Shown here piece after piece: positions 1 through 8,215 of a stretch of DNA of 11,234 nucleotides. The notes below the pieces were generated by a model. It made no database searches. It was given only the letters and a program-made list of their open reading frames with translations, and had not been told where the DNA came from. Source of the DNA: Ettlia oleoabundans (taxonomy: Eukaryota; Chlorophyta; Chlorophyceae; Chlamydomonadales); the NCBI GenBank assembly GCA_019693395.1, contig JAAMXP010001778.1:1-11234 (forward strand), read 5' to 3'. Made by a program: the position numbers and the translations under genes. Numbering within the stretch: the stretch's first letter is position 1; the number at the start of each line of letters is the position of its first letter.

Positions 1-69
1 TTGCATGTAACGTCAGCCCATCGTTACCCCCACCCACCAGACGAAACCACCCCCCTACACCTTGTGCAG

Positions 70-1171
70 GCGCCGACGGCAATGCCACACCCCGCTTTGC
101 CGCATACGGCGCCACCAAGCGCGGCCTGGCGCAGCTGGGCAAGTCGCTGCAGGTGAATGCCCTGCTGGGGCGCAGACCTGGCCGCCGCATCCCCCCACCC
201 CCACGCACGCACGCATGCACGCACACACGCACATGCCCTCGCATCCCTCATCTTGTCTTACTCTGCTGCACCTCCACGTTGACCCGTACAAAAAAGACAT
301 TGTCCCTCTGCAGTCTGAGCTGCGCAGCGAGGGCCTGAAGCGCATTGGCGTGCACAACCTGTCGCCCGGCATGGTCACCACCGACCTGTTAATGGCTGGA
401 ACAAACACATCCATAGCCAAGTAAGCATGCTTTCCACCGCAATTCTCAGTTTCGGTCGCCTTTGAGCTGTTTTATCTTTCCCGATCCCCTTGCAGCCTCT
501 GTCATCTTGTTTTTGCTGAGCCCCAACCTCCCAACCCCAGCCCCAACCACCATCACCACACAAACGCCATCCCGTGCCACCGCAGGTTCTTTGTCAACTG
601 TCTAGCTGAGGAGCCCGAGACCGTGGCAGAGTACTTGGTGCCACGCATCCGCCAGGTGCCACAGGCCTCCAAGTCGCTGCTGGGAGACGGAGTGGGGTCC
701 AGCCAGGCAAGTGCATGTGCAGCGTACTGCCAAGTAGGAAGCATTGTTCAGCAGCTGCACTGCAGAGTGAACTGCATCGCTTCCGGGAGACCGGAGTGCC
801 AGGCCAGTGCACTGGGCAGATATAGTTCACAGGTGGCTGTTGGAAGCATACCAGGTATTGCGGGCTGGCATTATGGATACGGTTGAAGTGGGGATTGGCA
901 AGACTGGTCTTCTGTTCTACCTACTGGCTGAACATAGTCTCAGGGGTCTGTGTCTGTATCTCTCAATTGTGTGCGGAGGATGCTTAGCTGGCGGGCAATG
1001 CGCCTCGTCCGTTGCCCAGTATGTTGCACCCGCTTCATGCACTGGCCATACCTGTACTGCCCCCAATCCTTGCAGTACATCCGGTACCTCACTCAGACCA
1101 AGGCATATAGCCAGATTTTCGGGCGCCTGCTGACCGGCCAGCGCAGGAACCGGTTTGTGCGGGAGGACTGA
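70..1171 (+). CDS. NOL: Chlorophyll b reductase, NOL type (3' part of gene, four exons)
   Basis: Short-chain dehydrogenase/reductase that reduces chlorophyll b to 7-hydroxymethyl chlorophyll a, the first step of chlorophyll b and light-harvesting complex breakdown in the chloroplast. Exons are 70-152, 314-420, 586-706 and 1076-1171 (TGA at 1169-1171). Positions 1-69 are the end of an upstream intron, and the NAD(P)-binding Rossmann half lies outside the window. Exon 70-152 reads ADGNATPRFAAYGATKRGLA and holds the catalytic YxxxK (Tyr and Lys of YGATK). The next exon has HNLSPGMVTTDLLMAG, then FFVNCLAEEPETVAEYLVPR, and the last ends YSQIFGRLLTGQRRNRFVRED. The HNLSPGMVTTDLLM block and the C-terminal AYSQIF...RRNRFVxED block are NOL-like rather than NYC1-like. 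Junction phases join without a break. The last intron (707-1075) begins with GC instead of GT. The family call is firm; catalytic competence cannot be judged without the 5' half. Confidence 0.92.
153..313 (+). repeat. GCAC/CA-rich simple repeat inside a NOL intron
   Basis: This 161-bp phase-0 intron runs from a GTGAAT donor to a CTCTGCAG acceptor. Its middle, about 195-237, is a degenerate alternation of ACGC, ATGC and CACA units preceded by C-rich stretches. The composition matches simple-sequence intron filler, and I see no coding potential in it. Confidence 0.6.
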
Positions 1172-1697
1172 AGACGAGCTGTGAGCTCTGACCAGTCTAG
1201 CTACGCTGCTCTTCATAGATGCTGCCAGAAATGAAAGAAGACCGTGTTGAGGAAGCCTAAATGCTTTGTTTGGTGGCTACCAAATGCTGCCAGGTCCTGC
1301 TAGTGGTGCTCACCCCTCAGCAGGTTGCATCTGCATGCATCCTAAGCCACCCACCAGTGCAGCATGGCTTGCGCATCTCTTTTGGATGCCACGGCAGCAG
1401 CAGCCAACCCAACCTTCTTGCCGCCTGGCAGTGTTTCTGGCCCCCAAGGTGTTGCAACATTTCTAGCATCCCTGCTGATTGTACTGCAAATTTAGTCATC
1501 GGCACTGTTCCCCTCCTGTCTGTTGCTCTCACTCCGCTGCTGCGCTCATCTGCTTTCTTGCATGCATCTTCAGACTTTTGACGCCTCTGTCGTCGTTCCA
1601 AAGCACCACAAGTACATTTTAATGATGAACCCATTGCTGCGCAGCTAGCCTGGCGGTAATGCGCGCCCCAATATCAGCAGGCAGTAGGCAGCCCCAG

Positions 1698-1702
1698 TTA
1701 CA
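1698..1702 (-). terminator. Candidate TGTAA polyadenylation signal for MINE1
   Basis: The plus strand reads TTACA, so the minus strand reads TGTAA, the usual poly(A) signal of chlorophyte nuclear genes. It is the only copy I found between here and the MINE1 stop at 2441, which would give a 3'UTR of roughly 740 nt. A 5-mer can occur by chance, so confidence is modest. Confidence 0.4.
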
Positions 1703-2395
1703 GGTGTGGATGGATGAGGCAGCACCACAAAGCATTCATTTGACAGTCTTTTAGGAATGCATCTTGAAATAAGAGCTGAAGGTGCTGCAGTTGAGCAGCT
1801 GTTGGGGTCTCGGCAAGGGAAATGGGAAGAAACGTGCAAGGGGCATGCCAAACGCGGGTTCGGTGGTTTGGCATGAATAACGGGCACGTGGATGTGAGCG
1901 TGGCACATCACACGTCACAAACAAGTCTGCAGCACGGGCATAGTCAAGAAGAACGACGAAGCTGAGGAGGATGGACATCACAACAACTGCCTCCAAACAT
2001 GGCGGCATGAATCACCCAAAGGTTAGTCGCGGCGGTGGGGTGGTGGTACAAAAGGTGGCAACAACCGCTACCTTAGGCACGAAAAAATAAAAGATCGGCA
2101 GATTGACGGTATAAAAACACACACACCAAGTAGCGAAACCTGCAAGGTCTGTCCTCGGAGGGTTTGTCGGAGCCTGGCTCAAATAGCTGCGTGCCTCATG
2201 TGCTGCCCAGCGCTGTGCAGTTGGCTGGCTGCCTTTGCCACTGCTTAAGGCTGCCCGCCCCAACATGTCACAGTATATCAGACAGCTGGCGGGCCAGGCT
2301 GCTATGCCCTCGAAGCACCCCCAGGCCTGGTTGGCTGTTCCAGCAGGCACACTTCTCCCCTGTTGCCTGGCGATGCAGCTCTTTGGCACTGGCAA

Positions 2396-2437
2396 ACTGG
2401 CTGGCTGCTAGCTGTCTGCATGGCTGGCTGGGCTGCC
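2396..2437. repeat. CTGGCTGGCTGC-type degenerate tandem repeat
   Basis: Units of CTGGCTGGCTGC and GCATGGCTGGCTGGGCTGC lie directly beside the MINE1 stop, in its presumed 3'UTR; a related GTTGGCTGGCTGCC sits near 2219. The repeat is a short, imperfect GGCT tetranucleotide array. No function is evident. Confidence 0.5.
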
Positions 2438-2440
2438 CGC

Positions 2441-4360
2441 TCATGTGCCGTATGGGAACTGTGAGGAGGGGTCGCTTTCTTCATCCATTGGATCCCAGTG
2501 GAACTCGATGTCGCCGTCCACATTCAGGGGCACACGGGCAGCGGGCTTGACGCGCCGCACTGGTACCGCCACTACATGATGGCAACAACCAACAAGAAGG
2601 TCGGGCAAGGCGGGGATATGAGTAACAAGCGTGTAGTGTCTGATGTGAGGCACCAACACCACCATAGCATGGGAGAGAGCATCGCAACACAGAGATGGCT
2701 AGTATGTTAGAGAGGACAGAAGAGAGATAGGCATGAGAAACTGCACCATGCGGGAGGAATGCAAAGCAGCGGCAACTTTGCCAGCTGCCACCTTGGCAGC
2801 ACCACACTCGGCGAATGTGCTACCTTCACATAAGTGTTGCTGCTGCTGCTGCACGGCACTGCTGCCTGCACTCCAGCTTATGGAGTGGAACAGCCACTGG
2901 CAGCACCGCCGCTGACGCTCACCAGAATATATAGCACCCAGCTCGATGTCGGTTGTCACTGCGACCTGCATGGACATAGAACGCAAAAAAAGAACACATA
3001 CAACACAGATGAGATTGTAAAAGATGACAATGATGGATGATTACTATGATGATTCAACCAGGTACGAGTCGTTTCCAACCTACAGAACCACGCATGCATC
3101 GTGACAGCTCCCACTCACAACCACAACCAGCGGCTGCATTGGCCCTTATACACAACCCGTGACCGGCCAGAAATGCGCAGCACCCACTTGCAGGCAGGTT
3201 TGACCAAAGCTGATCGACCCCAAGCTTTGAGCGGCCACCCACGGTGCACCACCCACAATCCACCTGTACCAACCAGCCACCGCCAGGACCAGCGCTCACA
3301 GTCATACGTTTTGCACAAACTTGTGACCTGCACCCCATCTGGCAGCGGCAGGTGGCACCAGCAAGCACCCACCTCAACCAGGTCTGGGCTCTCAATCTCC
3401 ACGTAGGGAGACACCGCTCCGATTATGCGCTCCCGCATCGCCTCCATGGTCACCTCATTCATGCCCACCCTGCAAAACATACATTCTCCTATGTGCCTTC
3501 TAATTTGTTTGTTTGTGAAGCATTTTAAGGTCAGAAATGCAACAAGGGATGCATGAACAGACAGCAGCGCCGCCACAGTCGCACAGCGTAGCTCTGGCGC
3601 AGGGTGGAGACAGCAGCAGCAGCTGCACATTTGCATTGCGCACTCTCTGCTGCAGAATTGCCCCGGCAATACACAATTGTACATGCAGCAGCAGGTAAGG
3701 GCGAATGCAGCTGCAGACGGCAGCATAAAGCGTTGGACGAGAGGCTCAAGCACATGCTGGGAAGGATGGAGTTGACCAGCAGGGCGGGCAGAGACAACAC
3801 CAATCCCAACCAATTTACCCTCACCACCCACCCACCCAACCCACCTGGCTGGCACCAGTATCATGCGTAGCACCCATTTCGCAGCACCCAACCCCCAGAG
3901 CCCGTTCCCCTCCCTTCATCACCGACCGATCTGGCTGCCACCAGGATCACACACCCCCCCCTGCTTGACACCCATCCACCTACCCCTACCTGTCTGCCAC
4001 CAAGATCATGCGCAGCCGCTGCTTGCCCTCCTCCTTGGGGGTCATCAGGCGCGGTTGCTCTGGAAAGAAGATGCGCCATGCCAGCTGCACCTTGCGCATG
4101 AAATCGCCCATAGGGCCCATGTGTTGCTGCTGGTCAGTCTTCTGTCGCAGCCGCGTCTTGGCGAAAGAAACAATGTCAGCCATATCAGAGTCGTTGCTGG
4201 GGGCGTTGGTCTGGAACTGGCTCTGGTAGGCACGCACGCCGGCGGCGCCACCCGGCAGAGCGCGCCCTTGTGGAGGCGGGCGCCGTCTCCCAGCGGCACC
4301 TGCTAGCTGCGCCGCAGGTCGCTGATGCTGCAGGCCGCCGAGGGCTGCCTGCCAATGCAT
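2441..4360 (-). CDS. MINE1: MinE chloroplast division topological specificity factor (complete, four exons)
   Basis: MinE binds MinD and drives it off the membrane, which places the FtsZ ring at mid-plastid. Minus-strand exons in transcript order are 4360-3990, 3469-3373, 2965-2923 and 2571-2441; they sum to 642 nt, 213 residues plus TGA. The ATG at 4358-4360 is the first in-frame ATG; farther upstream only a TTG is available. Residues 1 to about 50 are Ala/Arg/Gly/Pro/Gln rich and nearly acid-free, as in a chloroplast transit peptide. Residues 86-100 (DFMRKVQLAWRIFFP) match the plant MinE membrane/anti-MinCD lead-in, followed by KQRLRMILVADR, the MinD-binding beta strand. Residues 143-171 give SPYVEIESPDLVE joined to VAVTTDIELGAIYSV, then VPVRRVKP, the classical topological specificity domain. 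Exon 3 has only 43 nt, yet skipping it would remove the domain core. An acidic tail of about 30 residues follows the domain. It diverges from the gluconokinase gene across 536 bp. Confidence 0.94.
3827..3842 (-). other. Potential G-quadruplex in MINE1 intron 1 (sense strand)
   Basis: The minus strand reads GGGTTGGGTGGGTGGG, four G triplets with loops of 1-2 nt, which fits the strict G-quadruplex pattern with very short loops. It lies in the first intron of MINE1 (3989-3470) on the sense strand, so it would also be present in the pre-mRNA. Confidence 0.6.
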
Positions 4361-4896
4361 GGTTCGCGACTTTAGGCCAGGACGGAGGGGCAACGGTGAT
4401 GAGTTTTGAAGCAGCTAGTGTGCGAGCTGCCGTGCAAACAGAAGCAGAAGTTGGCGGTTGACGATCAGCGCTGACTCCTGGCACGGTTGAAAGATCAGAA
4501 AGCAGGCCAGCGGGCCGGTTTGAGTTGCCAGCCGGCTGGAAAGAGCGCTGGCAGCTTGTTGCGTCCTGCTTGCGCGGCGTCGCAATGCGTTTCACACTCC
4601 CCACAGTCTCTGATCGCTTTCTGGCACAGGTTGGTCCGCTGGTGGAACTCCAGCACTTGCGATGCGCCCGGAGCGCGCCTCCTCATAGCCAAGCTCCAAA
4701 GGGGTCATTTGGTGTTTGGCGAAAAAAGGGGTGCGAGTAACCCGCCCGTCGAACTTCCGATCTGCAGGGTTTGTCACTGCAGTTGCCCTCCACCACTACC
4801 CACAGCCTCCGCCTGTCTGCTGCCCACCTTGAACCGATTGAAAGCCTGGCTCGCCCCTGCTAGAACGCAGGTGGTGGCGCTCCAGCACAGTCAATC
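4361..4896. promoter_or_regulatory. Putative bidirectional promoter region between MINE1 and gluconokinase
   Basis: The two ATGs face away from each other across 536 bp, so this stretch should hold both promoters and 5'UTRs. No clear TATA box or recognisable operator stands out. It contains GC-rich words such as GCCGGCTGG and TTGGCG, and open frames on both strands that match nothing I know and do not join the flanking exons in frame. The promoter call rests on gene layout alone. Confidence 0.45.
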
Positions 4897-6784
4897 ATGG
4901 CACCGCTCGTTTTTGTAATCATGGGCGTGTCGGGATGCGGCAAGAGGTACGGCATGCGCTCCGCACAAGCTGCAGCTTTCCACACAATAGCAGCATTGCG
5001 CACTTGTATATAAACCCGTCATTTGCACATAAGGTGTGACATGTGCCTCCCCTCATATCCACATTTGAGCGGCATACTGATACCGCACTTGCATGCATGG
5101 GCAACACCTGCGTGACTGGTCCAAGCATTGTGAAATTTGGGCTGATGCAAATCCGGCTGCCCGGCTGCAGTACAGTGGGAGCTCTGCTGGCGCAGCGCCT
5201 GGGCTGCCCCTTCTATGAGGGAGACAGCTTCCACTCAGCTGCCAATGTGGCCAAAATGCAGGTGAAAGCGTTTTCTCAACTGGGCAGGGTCAACCTGGCA
5301 AATGCGCAGGTGGGGTGTACTTAGCCGGTGACAGATGCAGGTGGAGAGCAGCGGGCACCGTGGCCAAGATGGAGGAGAAGCAGAAGTCGTTTCCCCTAGT
5401 TTAGGTGTCCGGGGTGGGAGAGGGGCCGAACGCCTGCTAGACCCTGCGCTGGCACGCATTCAGCTGTTTTGGTTTATTTTGCCATTATTACCTCGTGTGA
5501 ACAACGTCTCACACTCTTTTCTGCTGTATTTGGGTAGCAAGATGATAAATAGTTGATTTAGCGTGCAAGACATATGCAAAGCAAACAATGAAGGTCCCTT
5601 TCCCTTAATGTGCAGGCCGGTATCCCATTGGATGATGCTGACAGATACCCCTGGCTCTGTCAGCTTGCAGGGATCATACGGAGGCACCTGGCAGCGAAGC
5701 AGCCTGCGGTACTGTCCTGCTCGGCGCTCAAGCCAGCCTACCGACAGTTGCTGAGGACAGGAGAAAACGGGGGAGGAGGAGCAGCAGCAGCAGCAGCAAC
5801 ATTGAGGACAGGAGGAGCGGGAAGGGGAGCAGCAGCAAGGGCGGCAGCAGCCACCACAGGAGGAGAAGTAGGAGAAGGTATGGGAGGATCAGCAGCAGCA
5901 CCAAAAAGGGGAAGAGGAGTAGCTGCAGCAGCAGCGACAGCAATGCCGAGTACATGCCGACAAGCGGAGGAGCGCCTGGACAGTGTTGACGGCAACGAAA
6001 GGCAGCAACTTAACGGCAGCAGCAGCGGCACCATCAACGATTGGCCCCCAGAAGCGGAATGTGGCGCAGCAGATGATGATGTGGCCTTTGTGAGTGGTGC
6101 TTGGGTGTTGCTTGACGCCTCAGCAAGTGGCTTGGTTGCTTTGCTGCCGGCAACTGCGGCAACATGTTTCTTTGTGGATAGAAGTTTCTTGGCAAGCCTT
6201 ATTCCTTCCATCCTCCCTGGCTGTATTGGTTCCTTGTTGCTCTCTGGCTGTATTGCTTGGGAAACTGCTGCACCCCATGCCCTGCCCCAACTCACATCAG
6301 GTATCGACAGCCGCTGCTGCCTGGCGCTGCTGCTCACTTTGTCTTATTGCGCAGTCAATACCTGCTTATTCATCAAACATTGATACTGGATCAGCAACAA
6401 CATGTGGCTCGCCCCTGTGTTGCGCCCCTGCAGGTGCTACTGGATCCACCTAGGGCTTCACTGGAGCAGCGCCTGGTGGAGCGGGCTGCTGGCAGCACCC
6501 ACTTCATGCCAGCCTCACTGCTCGACTCACAGCTGGCGGCGCTGCAGTACGGTGAGGGGGAATTGTACCTGCACGTAACAGGGCATTTAACAGCAGCTGA
6601 TGCCAGCAGTGAATGCAGCCGTCACCCATTCTTCCCTCAGCCCCATGTGGCATCTGATGCCAGCAGTGTCAGAAAAGGTGATGCCACCAGTGAGGGCCAA
6701 AGCCAGCCCTTTCCACAGCCGCACCAGGTGGTGGACGCCATACTGCAGCGGTTGGCACACGGTGCTAGTAGCCATTTGTTCTGA
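4897..6784 (+). CDS. GNTK: Gluconokinase, GntK/P-loop kinase family, with large low-complexity insertions
   Basis: Phosphorylates D-gluconate with ATP to 6-phosphogluconate, feeding the oxidative pentose phosphate pathway. Exons 4897-4946, 5171-5261, 5616-6089 and 6434-6784 sum to 966 nt, 321 residues plus TGA. The start MAPLVFVIMGVSGCGKS places Walker A (GVSGCGKS) at residues 10-17, with an intron splitting the Ser codon. Then come CPFYEGDSFHS and NVAKMQAGIPLDDADRYPWL (about 29-61), the family substrate-binding region, and VLSCSALKPAYRQLLR (79-94). VLLDPPRASLEQRLVER and the lid-region HFMPASLLDSQLAALQ follow in exon 4. GntK proteins are usually about 170-200 residues. The excess is an Ala/Gly/Arg-rich insert at about 97-199 plus a second Ser/Pro/His-rich insert in exon 4 before the final helix QVVDAILQRL. 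Without a targeting peptide the enzyme is probably cytosolic. All core motifs look intact, so activity is likely. The large insert could conceal a missed intron, but the frame stays open throughout. Confidence 0.92.
5758..5945 (+). repeat. GCA/GGA trinucleotide-rich tract in gluconokinase exon 3
   Basis: Runs of GGA and GCA triplets (for example GGAGGAGGAGCAGCAGCAGC), almost all purine plus C on the coding strand. They encode poly-Ala and poly-Gly with scattered Arg, Thr and Glu. The tract sits inside the first insertion of the kinase and keeps frame, as expected for trinucleotide-unit expansion within a coding exon. Confidence 0.75.
6599..6692 (+). repeat. Three short direct repeats (GATGCCAGCAGTG) in gluconokinase exon 4
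   Basis: GATGCCAGCAGTG occurs at 6599-6611 and exactly again at 6656-6668; GATGCCACCAGTG follows at 6680-6692 with one mismatch. They encode DASSE, DASSV and DATSE. The first and third copies are followed by similar peptides ending FFPQPH and PFPQPH, so a unit of about 16 residues seems to have been duplicated. Confidence 0.75.
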
Positions 6785-6803
6785 CAACGTCAGCGGTAGT
6801 ATA

Positions 6804-6808
6804 TGTAA
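6804..6808 (+). terminator. TGTAA polyadenylation signal of the gluconokinase gene
   Basis: TGTAA starts 20 nt after the TGA stop. In chlorophyte genes cleavage usually falls 10-20 nt beyond this motif, so the 3'UTR would be only about 40 nt long, which is unusually short. Confidence 0.5.
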
Positions 6809-7102
6809 TCATTTAGTGATTCACGGTCTCAGGAAAGCACATATGTCTGGCTTAGCACGAGGCGCAGCCGCCTGGCCCCACTTTGGCTACCGCACAGTTA
6901 GCTGGCGCTGTGCCGCCACAGCGCGCCGTCGCGCAGCCCTGCCGTATCAGCACGCAGTGCCTTACTCCTTGGTTGATTTAGTTATCGCGTCAAGCATTGA
7001 GGCATCTTTACGTTGCTACTGTGAAAGCAGCGCCTAATAGTCTCCCATCTGCAAAGCCGAGGTCCCTGCCCGCCTGGACGAACGCAAACCAAAACAACGG
7101 CA
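6809..7102. promoter_or_regulatory. Upstream region and putative promoter of the bTHX gene
   Basis: About 290 bp separate the presumed gluconokinase poly(A) signal from the ATG of the next plus-strand gene, so promoter and 5'UTR of that gene must lie here. The region includes a perfect inverted repeat at 6905-6924. No TATA box or coding exon is apparent. The last 60 bp are A/C rich and read like a 5'UTR, ending AACGGCAATG. Confidence 0.4.
6905..6924. repeat. Perfect 8-bp inverted repeat with 4-nt loop
   Basis: GCGCTGTG, then CCGC, then CACAGCGC. The stem is perfect and GC rich. It lies between the gluconokinase and bTHX genes, in the presumed promoter or 5'UTR of the latter, where it could form a hairpin in RNA or act as a palindromic binding site. 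Confidence 0.55.
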
Positions 7103-8102
7103 ATGCAGCGACAACTAGACAGGAGCTTAGCATCCGCGCTGCGGCTTTGCTGGCAATCGTTCGCCGTGAGCAGCAGTAGCAGTAGCAGACTAACCGGCAG
7201 CAGCTTGGCGGTAGCCCTTGAAGATGCAATGTTGTGGATGGGAACAAGAGGTGATGGGAGCGAGCTCATGTGGACCTGCCCTGCCTACGCCACCGCCATT
7301 GCCACCCTTGCCGCCCTTGCCGCCTGCCTCTCTGCGCGCGTGCTGTGGCACTGCAGTAAGAATCTCAGCTAGTGGGTGGATGCTGATATCCTTGCGCACT
7401 CTTGCCTGATTTGCTGCAGACCCTAAGACGCGGCGCGGCAAGGTATTGGGGGGCGGGGCTGCTTTAAGCTCGTGTCACTGAATGCCTGCATGCCGTACGC
7501 AATGCCCGCATCCCGACGCAATTCTGCCCCCTGGCGCCGCCTCTGCTGCATTTTCCTTGTCGAATCATCTAGTGACCTATCTCGGTCCTTTTCTGCTTTG
7601 TTGGACCCTCGCAAATCCTGCTGCAGATCTTCAAAGGGTCGCATGGCAAGGTGGGTCTGTGCAAGGGGCCAAAGTAGGAAGCAATAAAGCAAAGCAGGCC
7701 GGAAGCCAGCCCGCAAGTGACTTCACAAGAATGTACCACTTTGTCTAGGCTTTTTCTCACATAACTCGATAATTCACCCCCCAACACATCCCACCCTACT
7801 GTGGGTTTTCTCCCCGCGCTCACTGTTCAGTATCCACACACATACAAACATAGCACGTGTGTGCCTGGTGTCACAACTCTCTCCCCCCCTCCCATGCCTG
7901 CATGAACTACTGTCTGCTCCCTTCCATGTCGGGACCGCCTCTCAATCCTCGGTATTTGCATGCCCCGTTGATGCTGCAGGCTCGGCCCCGCAGCAAACCA
8001 GTCAACCCCTACACGCAGCCCCCACAACCGCGGCAGATCCCCATCCCGTACCCGCCCAACTGGCAGCCCTCGCATGGAGGGGCGGCAGCTGTGCTGACAT
8101 GA
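7103..8102 (+). CDS. Organellar ribosomal protein bTHX (Thx/bS31 family), likely mitochondrial
   Basis: A small basic protein of the small ribosomal subunit head, found in Thermus and in plant organelles (plastid PSRP4, mitochondrial S31). Exons 7103-7250, 7420-7442, 7627-7650 and 7980-8102 sum to 318 nt, 105 residues plus TGA; phases are 1, 0, 0. Residues 1 to about 43 (MQRQLDRSLASALRLCWQSF onward) are rich in Ser, Leu and Arg, like an organelle presequence. The core MGTRDPKTRRGKIFKGSHGK continues into ARPRSKP and aligns without gaps to the Thermus Thx pattern MGKGDxxTRRGKIxxGxxGK. The Pro/Gln-rich tail NPYTQPPQPRQIPIPYPPNW is an extension; a Pro-rich tail and KGSxGxxRP resemble the plant mitochondrial form more than the plastid one. 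The core is assembled across two micro-exons of 23 and 24 nt. A second phase-compatible donor at 7356 would insert 35 residues; family alignment favours the donor at 7251. The family call is fairly firm; mitochondrial versus plastid is inference. Confidence 0.8.
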
Positions 8103-8174
8103 CGTGTGTTGATTTTATACGGCTGTTTTCTCGCACTTGCTAGTCCTGCTATCCCTGCCCCCGCAGAGACCACT

Positions 8175-8179
8175 TGTAA
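8175..8179 (+). terminator. TGTAA polyadenylation signal of the bTHX gene
   Basis: TGTAA lies 72 nt after the TGA stop at 8100-8102, giving a short 3'UTR of about 90 nt, a plausible position for the chlorophyte poly(A) signal. Confidence 0.5.
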
Positions 8180-8215
8180 CATCACTGACAGACATCCGCG
8201 TGTTTGACTTTACGT

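Larger units (their letters stand above)
1172..2440. other. Convergent intergenic/3'UTR region between NOL and MINE1
   Basis: This stretch lies between the stop of NOL (plus) and the stop of MINE1 (minus), so it should hold both 3'UTRs. Open frames of up to about 128 codons exist on both strands, but they look like random translation (Cys/Ser/Pro/His rich), match no family I recognise and join no neighbouring exon. No TGTAA is visible on the plus strand after the NOL stop; the NOL poly(A) site therefore uses a variant signal or was missed. On the minus strand one TGTAA lies at 1698-1702. A TATAAAA string near 2110 is isolated and has no downstream gene. Confidence 0.5.

Noticed and set aside
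195..237. Possible CRISPR-like or structured repeat array
   Set aside because: It is a simple degenerate CA/GCAC microsatellite within a spliced intron, with no spacers.
1261..1634. Overlapping plus and minus open frames of about 105 residues downstream of NOL
   Set aside because: Composition looks random, no motif is visible, and the frames follow a clear NOL stop with no splice link, so this is best read as 3'UTR or intergenic DNA.
2105..2120. TATAAAA followed by CA repeats as a promoter
   Set aside because: No gene follows on either strand in a suitable position, and the site lies within the presumed MINE1 3'UTR.
4361..4393. Upstream extension of MINE1 to a TTG at 4393
   Set aside because: A nuclear gene would be expected to start at ATG; the ATG at 4358-4360 already gives a normal transit-peptide-like N-terminus.
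5728..6337. Open frames on the minus strand across gluconokinase exon 3
   Set aside because: They are shadows of the GCA/GGA repeat tract, giving poly-Leu and poly-Ala in other frames, and are antisense to a well-supported exon.
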